Made by a program: the position numbers and the translations under genes. From the NCBI GenBank assembly GCA_030272155.1, contig CP126198.1, forward strand, positions 1,550,001 to 1,614,000: 64,000 nucleotides of DNA. Reading direction: 5' to 3'. Positions 41,638 to 51,507 of the stretch are shown here, in pieces (the stretch's first letter is position 1; each line of letters opens with the position of its first letter). This DNA is from Tetradesmus obliquus. Lineage: Eukaryota > Chlorophyta > Chlorophyceae > Sphaeropleales > Scenedesmaceae. The notes below the pieces were generated by a model. It did no database searches. It worked only from the letters and a program-made list of their open reading frames with translations, and had not been told where the DNA came from.

Positions 41638-44417
41638 GCTCTAGGCAACCTGGTGAACTGTACAACTGCCCGCAAGCGTCGCTGTAACCATCTTCTTCAA
41701 CACCCTGTTCGCACTGTATAGCACCTCCCTTCCGCTCCCCGCTTGCTTTGAAGAGGCACCAACAGAGGCTGCTCCTGTACAGGTTGCGCCACTCCTCTGT
41801 GCGCACTCAACAAGCCCAGGTAACAGACTGCTTCAACACTACGTAATTACATACACGTGCCCCCAATGGACACCAACATATGTGGTGGTTGCTCTTCACC
41901 ATGCATGCATTACAGAATGAGTACACAGCCGTGACGCGCACAACCGCCGGCGGGCTGCCGTGGGTGGAGCAGCAGCCGCTGCCAACAGCAGCGATGACGA
42001 GCCTGCTTGGCTTACTGTGGGCTGCTGAGGACAGCAGTTTAACATTGAGCGTGAAGCACAGGCTGCGCTGCTTTGCCTTGGACACGGTGAGTTGACTAGG
42101 CTACGTTATGTACCTGGTTGCTCTGTAACAGGCACTAGATCAGAGGCAGTGCAGCACACACGTTAAAGCATTGCCTGAACATCGTATTGGAAGCCGTGGG
42201 TAGAGCAACAGCCGCTGCCAACAGCAGCGATGACGAGCCTACTTGGCCTGCTGTGGGCTACTGAGGACGGCAGCTGGGCACCCGCTGTCAAGCACAGGCT
42301 GCGCTGCTTTGCCTTGGACACGGTGAGAGCAATGCAATACATCGCCTGGTTGTTACATCTCAGACTTGAAGCAACTACACACTCACAGCAGACGCTTGAA
42401 AGTTAATTGGGGAGTGTCACGCGGGCAACAATAAGGAGGCGTGCATTTCAGGTTCATCATCAAGTGTGTAGCCAAACTGCTGCATTGCAATGACGAGCCT
42501 GCTTGGCCTGCTGTGGGCTGCTGAGGACAGCAGCTTAACATTCAGCGTGAAGCACAGGCTGCGCTGCTTCGCCTTGTACACGGTGAGTCGACTAGGACAC
42601 GTTCTATACGTGATTGCTTTGTAACAGATACTACATCAGATGCAGTGCAGCACACAAAACGAAGTAATGCCTGAGCTGGGTGCTATGCAACTCCAGGGAG
42701 CGCTGCCACTGCTGATCTACCATCAGATCCTCGCCGCACAATTGTTGTGTGTGATGGGTATGATACAAAGATCAACCATCAGCCATGCGTCTCGTAATGT
42801 AGGAATTCAGAGAAGCACTTCTGTTTACATCGCAGCACGCATGACTGCTACTGCAGGTTTCTTACACTCTCGGCCGAGGCCGCTTGAGTGACAGCTACCT
42901 CATCGGCTATGGAGCAAGCTACCCTGCCAACCCTGATGTGCGTTGAGACCTGTTGACGTTGCCGCATGTGCAACTGCCACTGCAGGTTAGCTACACTCTT
43001 GGCCGTGGCCGCTTGAGTGACAGCTACCTCATTGGCTATGGGGCAAGCTACCCTGCGCATCCGCAGCACCGCCTTGCAAGCTGCAGCTCCCCTTGGCTTG
43101 TAGCAACGAGTGAGGGGCGCATGCATCAAAGCTGCCCCCCTGGTATGGATGAGAAGCTTACTTTGAGAGGTGGGTGTGATGCAGTGTGAATGCCAGATAG
43201 TTGCAAGAACCATACACGCACTGTGTGCGGTTTTGTGGTATCACAGCTATTGCCGTGCATGCATTGCGAGAGTGTCCCTGTTTCAACACTTGCATCCTGT
43301 TGTGTGCGTGAAGATGTCTTGACTACAGGTCCTAATGACACGGCATGAATATGTGCCATGCTGTTCACCTATTTTTTTATTGCTCACACCGTCTCAGATG
43401 GTGCCAGGACTCACATGTCCATACCTGCTCTTAACTTATGTTGTATGCAGGTGCGCTGGTGGCGGGCCCAGGAGCTGATGATTTGTATGTAGATGACCCC
43501 TTCATGTGGCACGGCATGACCGCGTGCTGTTCGCTTTTCACCAATGGTGTATGCAGGTGCACTGGTGGCGGGCCCAGGAGCTGATGACGTGTATGTAGAC
43601 GACCCCTTATGTAGATGCCCTGCAAATCTTGTTATTTTTCTTCCAATTTTACGTGTTTATTGTTGTATGCAGGTGCACTGGTGGCAGAATCAGACACTGA
43701 TGACGTGTATGTAGATGACCCCTTCATGTGGCAAGCCATGACTGCGTGCTGTTGCATTTCACCAATGGTGTATGCAGGTGCACTGGTGGCGGGCCCAGGA
43801 GCTGATGACGTGTATGTAGACGACCCCTTATGTAGATGCCCTGCAAATCTTGTTATTTTTCTTCCAATTTTACGTGTTTATTGTTGTATGCAGGTGCACT
43901 GGTGGCGGGATCAGACGCTGATGACGTGTATGTAGATGACACCTTCATGTGGCAAGCCATGACTGCGTGCTGTTGCATTTCACCAATGCTGTATGCAGGT
44001 GCACTGGTGGCGGGCCCAGGCGCTGATGGTGTGTATGTAGATGACCCCTAATGTAGATGCCCAGCAAATCTTGTTATTTTCGTCCAAAATTACGTGTTTA
44101 TTGTTGATGCAGGTGCGTTGGTGGCGGGCCCAGACGCTGATGACGTGTATGTAGATGACCCCTTCATGTGGCAAGCCATGACCGCGTGCTGTTGCATTTT
44201 ACTTATGTTGTATGCAGGTGCACTGGTGGCGGGCTCAGACGCTGATGACGTGTATGTAGATGATCCATTCATGCCCAGGTATTCAAGCATCGGTGTGCAC
44301 CACAACATCCCCTTGATAGGCGCCCTGGGGGGCCTACTGCATCAGGAGGTCAGCGTTGGCCAGTGTGCAGCCGGCCAAGGGATGTTCCAGCTGATGCAGC
44401 AAAGCATTATACCGTAG
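24649..44417 (+). CDS. Cellulose-synthase-like GT2 glycosyltransferase fused to a GH9 domain (24 exons, about 2,296 aa)
   Basis: Exons 24649-25164, 25398-25931, 26349-27563, 27643-27702, 28634-28936, 29685-29830, 30333-30513, 31098-31243, 31690-31735, 32021-32236, 32443-32585, 33126-33180, 33359-33460, 33859-34003, 35311-35566, 36482-37430, 37809-37974, 38879-39288, 39629-39721, 40055-40487, 40748-40968, 41916-42086, 42986-43169, 44218-44417; all GT-AG, phases close over 6,891 bases. Start is the first ATG in frame. Residues 1-775: Ser/Ala-rich. Two membrane segments (about 885-950) precede GT2 motifs: VLVPCYKESLE, CDDGKD (about 1014), DADMV (about 1109), TED (about 1197) and QRSRW (about 1235). 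Further membrane segments and an Ala/Gln linker follow (1290-1745). GH9 then begins at about 1828 with GGFYMGADYVKHSFP and continues through IGYGASYPAHPQHR and GALVAGSDADDVYVDDP to the end. Sequons (NTS, NGT, NGS, NAT) before the GH9 part suggest it is outside the cytosol. Substrate unproven; beta-glucan likely. Confidence 0.85.
27793..28690 (+). repeat. Seven-copy array of the 5' end of GT2-GH9 exon 5
   Basis: AG acceptor plus RALRKHGLLDAYLSSTTSA begins at 27793, 27915, 28025, 28212, 28332, 28451 and 28634. Only the last continues into the exon. CTG tracts lie between copies. Variants include RALRKHNLLDSSLSITTSA and VLYASTACL-type frame-shifted readings, so some copies no longer code the motif. 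Confidence 0.92.
29175..30390 (+). repeat. Arrays at both ends of GT2-GH9 exon 6 and at the start of exon 7
   Basis: The exon 6 start (VWLPPAGYEPLKLVWKPLG) has copies at about 29177, 29311, 29419 and 29562 before the real one at 29685. The copy at about 29311 has TAG in place of TGG. The exon 6 end (YYFYVRLAFTLAMGPTSW plus donor) recurs at about 29899-29945 and 30016-30070. The exon 7 start (YGAVVFGCEVVGVTA) has copies at about 30089 and 30213 before the real one at 30333. Confidence 0.88.
30679..31490 (+). repeat. Arrays around GT2-GH9 exon 8 and a short 24-base tandem repeat
   Basis: The acceptor end ESLECIKATVGAALA occurs at about 30771, 30885, 30985 and 31098 (real). The donor end coding YLCDDGKDAAK...YIASLGDAAV recurs at about 31409-31490. 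The first array is preceded by three copies of a 24-base unit (TTTGCTTTATCACATGTTGC...) at about 30681-30755. Confidence 0.85.
32530..32875 (+). repeat. Three copies of the 3' end of GT2-GH9 exon 11
   Basis: The segment coding NTQFWENILPGLDALG followed by a GTGAG donor is at 32536-32585 (real), about 32690-32735 (LYFWENILPGWDALG) and about 32818-32872 (diverged). Confidence 0.85.
33534..33612 (+). repeat. Dispersed intronic repeat, copy 2
   Basis: Same family as 1709-1790: TAGTTACATGTGGGTCCTGG, then a near-match with GAGCCACAACAGG and TCTGAGACCAGAAATGG. It lies in an intron of the GT2-GH9 gene, between the exons carrying TED and QRSRW. Confidence 0.75.
33895..34870 (+). repeat. Four to five copies of the 3' end of GT2-GH9 exon 14 (QxxRW region)
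   Basis: The region coding SRWAKGHFQVFFSRHCPLL and HPKLNMLQRVLYTNG with a donor-like end occurs at 33905-34003 (real) and at about 34153-34252, 34405-34506 and 34651-34752; a fragment coding VLYTNG lies near 34835. The copies are long (about 100 bases), well conserved, and include the catalytic RW of the GT2 family. They show few changes (R for H, R for K). Confidence 0.9.
35100..35982 (+). repeat. Copies of both ends of GT2-GH9 exon 15
   Basis: A block coding TTFVYTLVP(F)VSLVWGVHPVALS lies at about 35110-35200 and a short copy of its acceptor end (GTWAYVAITYMISHQ) at about 35227, ahead of the real exon at 35311. The donor end (TLYFAAGAAVNFHASSLKQ through FNALM) recurs at about 35637-35775 and 35847-35982. 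Confidence 0.85.
36200..36540 (+). repeat. Three copies of the 5' end of GT2-GH9 exon 16 with a TACTGCTTG microsatellite
   Basis: The acceptor-preceded motif SSLKFKAKGGFKATDKKAG begins at about 36202, 36344 and 36482 (real). The introns between copies carry a 9-base microsatellite (TACTGCTTG) at about 36296-36340 and 36420-36475, which runs into the CAG acceptor in place of the usual CTG tract. Confidence 0.88.
37689..38960 (+). repeat. Copies of the ends of GT2-GH9 exons 17 and 18
   Basis: Exon 17 start (VFSRGFMDEFMLLALLL) at 37689 and 37809 (real). Exon 17 end (KGRLLRVAVYVGQAANMALF plus GTAGGT-type donor) at 37911-37974 (real), then about 38033, 38190 (internally deleted), 38292 and 38430. 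Exon 18 start (GALLVLWLLTPRSHGLLRAL) at about 38722 and 38879 (real). Confidence 0.88.
39465..40135 (+). repeat. Duplicated acceptor ends of GT2-GH9 exons 19 and 20
   Basis: Exon 19 start (AGVFSQLLVSLQV) has one diverged copy at about 39474-39520. Exon 20 start (IGNPADYLVNTSTALGFWGP) has one copy at about 39889-39963, frame-shifted after the shared part. Confidence 0.8.
40885..42580 (+). repeat. Arrays of the 3' ends of GT2-GH9 exons 21 and 22
   Basis: Exon 21 end (EASQVDEEANGHHRRALSLM then WEGWLKGK and donor) at 40885-40968 (real) and about 41035-41115, 41185-41265, 41310-41398 and 41455-41540. A pure CTG tract of about 30 units (about 41548-41637) follows the last copy. Exon 22 end (LPTAAMTSLLGLLWAAEDSS through RLRCFALDT and donor) at 41960-42086 (real), then about 42192-42322 and 42490-42581. 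Confidence 0.88.
42855..43045 (+). repeat. Two copies of the start of GT2-GH9 exon 23
   Basis: The segment coding SYTLGRGRLSDSYLIGYGAS follows an AG at about 42857 and again at 42986. The first copy reads ASYPANPDV and then diverges. The second continues through AHPQHRLASC and was taken as real. Confidence 0.85.
43385..43425 (-). repeat. Dispersed intronic repeat, copy 3 (partial, inverted)
   Basis: Read on the minus strand this gives ACATGTGAGTCCTGGCACC followed by ATCTGAGACGGTGTGAGC, matching the central part of the copies at 1709 and 33534. It lies in the intron before the last GT2-GH9 exon array. Confidence 0.65.
43451..44262 (+). repeat. Eight-copy array of the start of the last GT2-GH9 exon, with a two-unit higher-order period
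   Basis: CAG acceptor plus GALVAGPGADDVYVDDP begins at 43451, 43557, 43673, 43778, 43894, 43999, 44113 and 44218. Intervals after the first alternate about 116 and 105 bases, and the sequence after the motif alternates between two types (FMWQAMTACCC and LCRCPANLVI), so the last duplications copied a dimer of about 221 bases. Only the eighth copy reads on through FMPRYSSIGVHHN to the stop at 44415-44417. Confidence 0.93.
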
Positions 44418-45360
44418 GCTGGTATGTGCCCGGTGCAATGGGCTAGTGGTTGAGCCAGCTTTGAGTCCTGAGATGTATCTTGTCGTATTCTGTTGCAGGG
44501 ATATTGCAGTAGGCATGCTGTGGGTAAAATATGCATTGAGGTTGCAGGTTGAGTATCAGCTGCTGTAGACTTTTCAGGTAGGTGCATGTTGCAACGCGCA
44601 GTGTGCAGCCGGCCAAGGCATGTTCCAGCTGATGCAGCAAAGCATTATACCGGATGCATTTATGTGGGCTGTGCGATAATACTTGTGTAGGTATGGATTC
44701 TGGGCAAACGGTGCGTTGGTCTTATTATTTGTGTTGGCTTACAATTCCAGGTTGATTATTGGCTGCTCCAAATCTTTCAGGTAGTTGCATGTTGCGTATT
44801 GGCTGCTTCTTTCAAAGGTTCATGTTGGGGGCGCAGCGTATGGTTGAAGGCAGCAGCCACACGTTGCACTCCATATCCAAATAAACTACTATTTTCTTGC
44901 TGCAAATGCCAGCAAGCTTTCATCGACGTCAGGGAACTCAACACCAGTCTACTATTTGCTTTGCATGGCTACATCGACATGCATTGCTGCAGCGGCATGG
45001 TGGTGGTTGGCCACGTGCACGCTCCTTTGCACGTGCTTTGCAGTCTATGCACAACTATTGCATAGTGATGATCATGGGTCACAGTAATCCAAGGATTGTG
45101 ACAACAGTAAGCTTGCAGTAATAACACCATGCGGAGGTTCGCATGATTTGATTTGATATTGCTACACCAAAAGCTGTGGCCTTTCCATGTTCAGCACCCA
45201 TAATATGGATGCATAGCATCTGATATCAGACAGCAAGCATGTCCATAGCTTGCATGCTGATATGTAACAAACATGCGGCAACATACTGTGGCAAGCTGTC
45301 TGTGAGTCATGAAACACGCCATGTCGCATGGCATGTGCGCACATCGTGCACACCCGCCCA
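44418..45360. other. Convergent intergenic region with a copy of the GT2-GH9 C-terminus
   Basis: The two flanking genes end toward each other. A copy of the segment coding CAAGQGMFQLMQQSIIP lies at about 44596-44655 but without the stop codon, giving the same downstream terminal-exon duplication seen in the aminotransferase and Gcp genes. The rest has no recognised gene. Confidence 0.6.
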
Positions 45361-46402
45361 TCACTCTGCGCCACAGACCCTGCCCAGCAGCTGCACCAGC
45401 GCAGGCGTGATAGCAGGCATGCTGTTTGACAGTAGCCTCCCCACATCCCTGTCCCAGCACTGCTTATCGTTCCAAGCCTGCACATACTCGCAGCATACAT
45501 CCCACGATCCGCTGCCGCTGCATTGGCTCATACCAACAAAGCTCTGCAGGCATGGATCGCTGCTGATGGGACACACGTCACTTCTACTGCTGTCCGTCTG
45601 CCTGACTCCCCCAAACAGTGTGTTCGCTGCGGCGCTGCTAGCTCGCACCAGCAGAGAAGAGCCACCTAGCTTGCCATTACTAGTAGTACTGCTGCTGCTA
45701 TTGGCTGTCTCATTGCTACTGCCTTTCGGACTGAGCAGAATGGTAGCAAATGGAACCAGATCAGCAGCAGCTGGTCCCACTCCGGTGCTTGGGTTGACGT
45801 AAACACGTGACAGGGTCATCAGTGGCCTGTTCAAGGGCACGTGTCCGGCGCCTTTCTCAGGAATAGCCTTGCATGGGACGTCAACACCTGCAACAAAGGT
45901 CAACAGTTCAGATTGACACTGACACCTGCGGGTGCTTTGCATGGCCTGCACTGTGGCTGGTCTGCGCATGCCCACGTGAGCAAAAAGCAACTGGCTGCCA
46001 CTTGCTGAGCAGACGTGCGCCCAGCGAAGGCGGAGCAGGTACACACCATATCAGCTGCCTGCGCACAGCACTCGAGCAGTCTGTTGATCGAGCGCTGTGC
46101 AGCTAGCCTGCAACTGTAACTGGCATATGCTTGACAGCATACCTGAGCAGTTGTGACTGAACGCCACCACAAACAAGTTGTCTGACACATGCATGTGCGC
46201 AGCATCCGAAACATTGGACGTTGATATTTGTGGAGCGTTGGCTGCTTTGAGGAGCTCTTCATCGTCGTATGCCAGCAGCCCTGTTTGTGACAGCGGGTCA
46301 GTGATGGCTACGTTCATGTAGCTGGCGAGGCCTGCAGCAGCAGCAGCAGCAGCAGCAAGGGGTCAGTGATGGCTACATTCATACAGGTAGCTGGCGAGGC
46401 CT

Positions 46403-46486
<84 letters not shown>

Positions 46487-48177
46487 CAGTGTCTGCCTCA
46501 CCTTCGGCGTAGAGATGCGTACAAACTAAAGGCAAGTGTTAAACAGTCAACACTGTACTTGGCACACAGTGTCTGCCTCACCTTCGGCCACATAATTGAC
46601 GCCTGCCACCAGCAGGACCTTCCCTGGCGCATTCAGCGTGACCATCGGCAGCGCTGAGAGGTACGTGGCATCACGGTTGTCCCCTGCATGTGCATACATA
46701 CAGAAATAACAATGGCACCGAGTGACCAATGAGCGGTAACAAGGCACACACCACACCATTGCCTACAGCGTTCGTATCGCACAACTTCCTGACATAGTTA
46801 GTGGCTGCTAACGCAGGGCTGCAATGCACAGACTGCAGCAACCTGACACGACTCAGGTTGTCATTTTTGACGAGGGCTACGTCACTGACAGGATTGAGGA
46901 GTCGGCTGGGCGGGACTCACCGTTGCACCTGTCAAGCTTGCGCTGCAGGCAGTCTAGTCCCCAGTCCACTCCCAGTATGTCAAGCGGTGAGGCACTGCAG
47001 ATGTGCAACATCAAAGCAGCCCAAACACGGCATGCATATGGTTTCTGAGCTCGGCCTAAATTGGCAGGGGTTTATTCTTAACAATGTGTAACAGTCATTA
47101 GTCCAGGGTTCAACAGCCAGCCAGGCAGCGCCAGTGGCTGAGGACATGAGTAACAGGCAGCTGCAGTTTGCTAGTTCAGCTATGTCTGCAGCTGCAGTTG
47201 TGGCGATTTCCAGCAAGTTTCTGCTCACCTGCCTAAGCCATATTCCACATCATAGCTGGCACCGTAGCGCTTTCTCAGTGCATCGACCAGCCCATCAAGC
47301 GCACGCTGCTGCAGCAGCTGCCTTGACTGAAGACCTCGCACAGATCCCAGCTGGTTGCTGCCACCTGAAGGTACTGCCGCTGCTGCGGCGGCGGCGGCGG
47401 CAGCGCCATCAGCACCATTAGCAGCAGCACTGCTGAGGTCCCTGCCAGCCAACCGGCTGTTGTCACTTGCAGCTGCTGCTGCTGCTGCTGCTGCTGCTAG
47501 AGCTGCTGCTGCTAGTTCACCAGCAGCAGCAACAGCAGCTGCATCACTGCTGAGGTGCCTGCCAGCTAGACGGCGGCCAAGCATGTGCAGCGCACCACCC
47601 CTCCCCGGGCGAAGAGCTGCAAGTGCCGCTTCACTGCTTGCCACACCAGCAGCAGCTGAGCTAGATGGCACCTCTGCTCCTGCAGCTGCTGCGGCAAGTT
47701 GGCTCTTGGCAGCTAAGCAGCCGCTGCCTGCACTGCTGCCGGCCCCAGCATCACTGCCTGTACTGCTGCGCCTACTGATCACTTCTGGCAGCGGAAACTG
47801 CTGCTCTGTGCTGCTGAAGCTGCTGCTACTCTGCTCTGCACTGCCCTGAAAGCTGCTGACAGTTGTGCTGTTTTTGTCACTCACATTGCTGCTGAATTCC
47901 TGCAAACTCTCCCAGCCCTTTTTCACAGGCGTCAAGCGCCAAGCAGCCAGGTGCGGTTGCTCCGTATATGCCCTGAATGCTGTTGGCCCCAGCTCTCCTG
48001 ATGGTGCTACATTGCGCACCAGCAGAGCATAGTAACCGCTTGTAGGATCCAGTCCAATGTTGCTTGAGAAATAAGGCCCCGGCACTGTCAGTATGTTGAT
48101 GAAAGGCTGGTCAAAGAAGGATGGGTCGAGCTGAGCTGATGCATTGCCAGCAGCTGTGCAGTTGCTGCAGCCTGGAG

Positions 48178-48209
<32 letters not shown>

Positions 48210-48318
48210 GCTCTAGCTGTCTCTGCAACGCGCTGCTTGATGGCTGCTGCAGCAGCGGCTACTGTTGCAGGGTTTGCACCAAGCAGTACCACTGTGAAGG
48301 ATGAGAAAGCACTGGTAG

Positions 48319-48399
<81 letters not shown>

Positions 48400-48590
48400 C
48401 ATTGTCGCGGAGTCCTAGGCTGTCACTACTTGCCCTGTTACTGCTGCGGCTGCTGTCTTCTAAAATGGCTGCTGTGCTGTTGATCCTGCCTGAAACGTCG
48501 TACTCACTGCTGCTGCTGCTGCTGCCATCACTATTGCTGCCCCTGCCCATTACACCGCCTGCTGCATCTCTTCCTGCATCCCTTGCAGCA

Positions 48591-48623
<33 letters not shown>

Positions 48624-50431
48624 TTGCCTGTCACTGGCTTTGACCAAACAGAGGCAGTGTCCCCCATGGAGGCAAACACCTCCAGCCAGTGCTGCTCCTC
48701 TGCATTGTAGGTGCTGTACAGGTAGCCAGTTGCCCCAAAGTACCTGCAGCGAGACAGACAAGCAGTGTGTGTGGGGGGGGGGGGGGGGGCAGAGCTTCGA
48801 AGGTTGCTCGTTGTAGGTGCTATACAGGTAGCCAATTGCCACAAAGTGCCTACAATCACCATAAAGACAAGATAGACAATCAGGCAGCGCACTGGGCCTA
48901 CTGCCTGAAAGTCAGCTGCGTTGTACATGCTGTACAGGTAGCCGGCGGCCCCAAAGTGCCTGCGGCCACACAAACATCCAGCAGTTTCTGCAGTAACACA
49001 TGCACACGGCCAGCAGAGGCTCACCTGCCCGCCTCCAGGTGCGGCAGCCAGCCAGCCAGTCAGCAACAACACTGTATCCCTTCGCAGCCCACACACCCCA
49101 ACATTAGGATTCAGCTTGGCTGTCATACTAGCGCACCTGGCCTCCAGCTTGTAACATGCAAAGCACCAGGTGCTTTAAGTCGATACTCAAGCACAGTTTG
49201 GAAGTGACACACGCACAAGGCCAGCAGGGGCTCATGGTTACCTGCTGGCCTCCAAGGGTGGCACGCATCCTGCCAGCACCTCATCCTTCAGCAGCTGCCA
49301 GCTGGGCGCCATGCCAGCCCTGTCACCACACTTCAGCTGATGAGCTTGCAGGACACAACAAACAGCACAAAGCACACAGCACACATCACAAGGGTCCAGC
49401 ACAGCACACAGTGTGATGTTGTACAGCAGGACATGTCCATGCATCAAGCCGCACCTGCTGGCCTCGAGTGGTGGCACACACCCTGCCAGCACCACCACCT
49501 CATCCCACCTCACCCGACCCGCCTACCAATAACAGCCGCCACAAAACGCGTGACTCGAATGCCTGGCACAGAAAGCCACACAGGTTCCACAGGAGAATCA
49601 TTTCCGACCCGCTGGCCTCCAGCAGCGGTAGGCAGCCAGCCAGCACCACCACCTCATCCCGCAGCAGCTGCCAGCTGGGGGCCATGCCAGCGCCGTCACC
49701 ACACTTCAGCTGACGCTTGCAGGACACAACAAACAACAAAAATTACACAGCACACAGCACCAGCCACCAGCAACGCTCACCATGCCAGGCTGTCTTGAAA
49801 GCGCTGTCACTGAGCCATGCATCAAGCTGCACAACAGCCACTTGCACATGCAAATCGTGCAGTGTCTCACCTGCTGGCCTCCAGCGGTGGCACACACCCC
49901 GCCAGCACCACCACCTCATCCTTGAGCAGCTGCCAGCTGGGGGCCATGCCAGCCCCATAGCGCCCATCCAGGTTGCAGGACAACAGCACAAAACACACAG
50001 CCCACGGCACCAGCCACCAGCAAAGCACGCCATGCCAGGCTTTCTAAAAAGCGCTGTCACTGAGCCATGCATCAAGCTGCACAACAGCCACTTACACATC
50101 CAAATCGTACAGTGTCTCACCTGCTGGCCTCCAATGGCGGCAGGCACCCAGCCAGCACCACCACCTCATCCCTCAGCAGCTGCCAGCTGGGGGCCATGCC
50201 AGCGCCATAGCGCCCATCCAGGTTCTGCTTTGCATGCTTCGGCGTTTCTTCGTGCTCTACCTTCTGTTTCAGGTCCTCGTTTGGAGAGAGAGGCAGCACG
50301 GTGAGGCCATATGCTGCTGTGGGGTTGGTGAATGAGCAGGAGAGCTGGCAGGAAGGGTCTGAGCCCTGAGCCGGGCCTCCTGCTGTACCCCAATCAACGA
50401 AGCCGCGCTGCGCTGTGAACAGTGCGGCCTC

Positions 50432-50465
<34 letters not shown>

Positions 50466-50615
50466 GTGGTGGTTGTGGTGTTTTTGCCGTTGTTGTTGCC
50501 GATGGGTGGGGCTGGGAACATGCTGTCCATTGCAGTGAGCAGTGCTTCCGCGACTGCTGAGCACCTGCTCTGTGGAGCAACCCTGCTGATGCTGCTGCTG
50601 CTGCTGCCGAATGGT

Positions 50616-50648
<33 letters not shown>

Positions 50649-51458
50649 GCTGCTTCTGGGCCTGGCAGGATGTTTTCCTTGACAGCATTGCTGATGGCTG
50701 CAAGCCCTGCAGGCAGGCGGCATCAGGTGCACATGCATTTGTTGCTTGCGCTTGATGTTCGGTTTGAACCGAAGAGTTGCCCTGCGCCGGCTTGGTGATG
50801 TTTGCGGCCATGCCGAGACTGTCTCAGCCTGAACTCTGCCGAGCTTTGTGACTATCTGCTGGTGCTGACAGAGCACACTTGAGCAGAGCACACTTGATCA
50901 ACTGCAGCCAGGTAGCTACAGCTGTGGCATAACACATGTCCCCTACCTGCCACCCCTGCAGCTACCCGGGCTGGCTTCACGCCTGCCCTCCTGCTGTTGG
51001 GTAGCCAGCTGTCAGCCCTGCCACGCACCACGCCGCCCCTGCGCCCTGCATGCCTGCAATGACACAAAATGAATCAAGTACAAAAGTGTGGCCAGCGTGA
51101 GACGCCTTCTAGTGACATTGCACAAGGAAAGCATTTGACGATATCTCAACATGTAAAAATACGTATGAACGGTCATACAAAGGTATGAATGAGCCAACTG
51201 TGCAGCTTTTTGCCTGATGTGCAGAGAGCTGGACGCATAGCTGGCCCAGGCTGCACTGCAGCTGAGCTGCACTTACCTTCTGCCTCCTGCAATCCTGGCT
51301 CCAGCCTCCCCGAAAGGCAGCAAGCTGTCGTGAAGCATCTCCAGAGCATCGAAATCTCTTTGGACGATGGACTTGCGTCGCTCGCGTACTCTGTCACGGC
51401 GGTTTGCTGCTGCGCTGCTGAAGGCGAGCAGCAGCAGCAGTGCAGCCAGCCGTCGCAT
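45361..51458 (-). CDS. Secreted Ser/Ala-rich protein of unknown function (8 exons, about 1,093 aa)
   Basis: Exons on the minus strand: 51458-51277, 51053-50947, 50706-50121, 48743-47229, 46994-46921, 46683-46582, 46331-46143, 45887-45361; GT-AG throughout and phases close. The first ATG gives MRRLAALLLLLAFSSAAA, a clear signal peptide. The body has conserved-looking blocks between Gln, Ser and Ala runs: YGAGMAPSWQLLRDEVVVLA, RYFGATGYLYSTYN, INILTVPGPYFSSNIGLD, GDNRDATYLSALPMVTL, GKVLLVAGVNYVAEG and, near the C-terminus, a Cys-rich region with a CC pair (SWDVCCEYVQAWNDKQCW). Many N-glycosylation sequons (NTT, NVS, NST, NCS) fit secretion. I do not recognise the family. The absence of a second membrane segment suggests a released or wall protein, but that is inference. 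Confidence 0.75.
46325..46600 (-). repeat. Copies around exons 6-7 of the secreted-protein gene, with a long CTG tract
   Basis: The exon 6 end (VAEG plus GTGAGGCAGAC donor) at 46582 has a copy at about 46500. The exon 7 start coding GLASYMNVAITDP at 46331 has a copy at about 46396 (GLASYLYECSHH frame-shifted). Between them is a CAG tract on the plus strand (about 46405-46486), that is CTG on the sense strand, running into the acceptor. Confidence 0.82.
48740..48970 (-). repeat. Three copies of the start of exon 4 of the secreted-protein gene
   Basis: The segment coding YFGATGYLYSTYN after a CAG acceptor is at 48743 (real), about 48846 and about 48958. A run of about 17 G (48774-48790, C on the sense strand) separates the first two. 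Confidence 0.82.
49240..50230 (-). repeat. Five copies of the 3' end of exon 3 of the secreted-protein gene
   Basis: The region coding YGAGMAPSWQLLRDEVVVLA, GCLPPLEAS and a GTGAGAC donor is at 50121-50227 (real), about 49868-49977, 49610-49715, 49456-49510 (short) and 49240-49340. For the first two, the unit also includes about 90 bases of intron (compare 49780-49868 with 50030-50120), giving a repeat period near 250. Confidence 0.88.
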
Positions 51459-51494
51459 GATATGATGCCGAAACAAACAGATGAAACAAATAAT

Positions 51495-51507
51495 GTTATA
51501 TATAAAG
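51495..51507 (-). promoter_or_regulatory. Likely TATA box of the secreted-protein gene
   Basis: On the minus strand the sequence TTTATATATAA ends about 38 bases before the first ATG (51458). This is a strong TATA match at a distance that would place transcription start just ahead of the ATG. It also supports 51458 rather than an upstream non-ATG codon as the start. Confidence 0.5.

Noticed and set aside
41481..41721. Poly-Ala, poly-Cys or poly-Gln frames over the long CTG tract
   Set aside because: The tract lies in a GT2-GH9 intron between the exon ending at 40968 and the one starting at 41916; the frames are simple-sequence artefacts.
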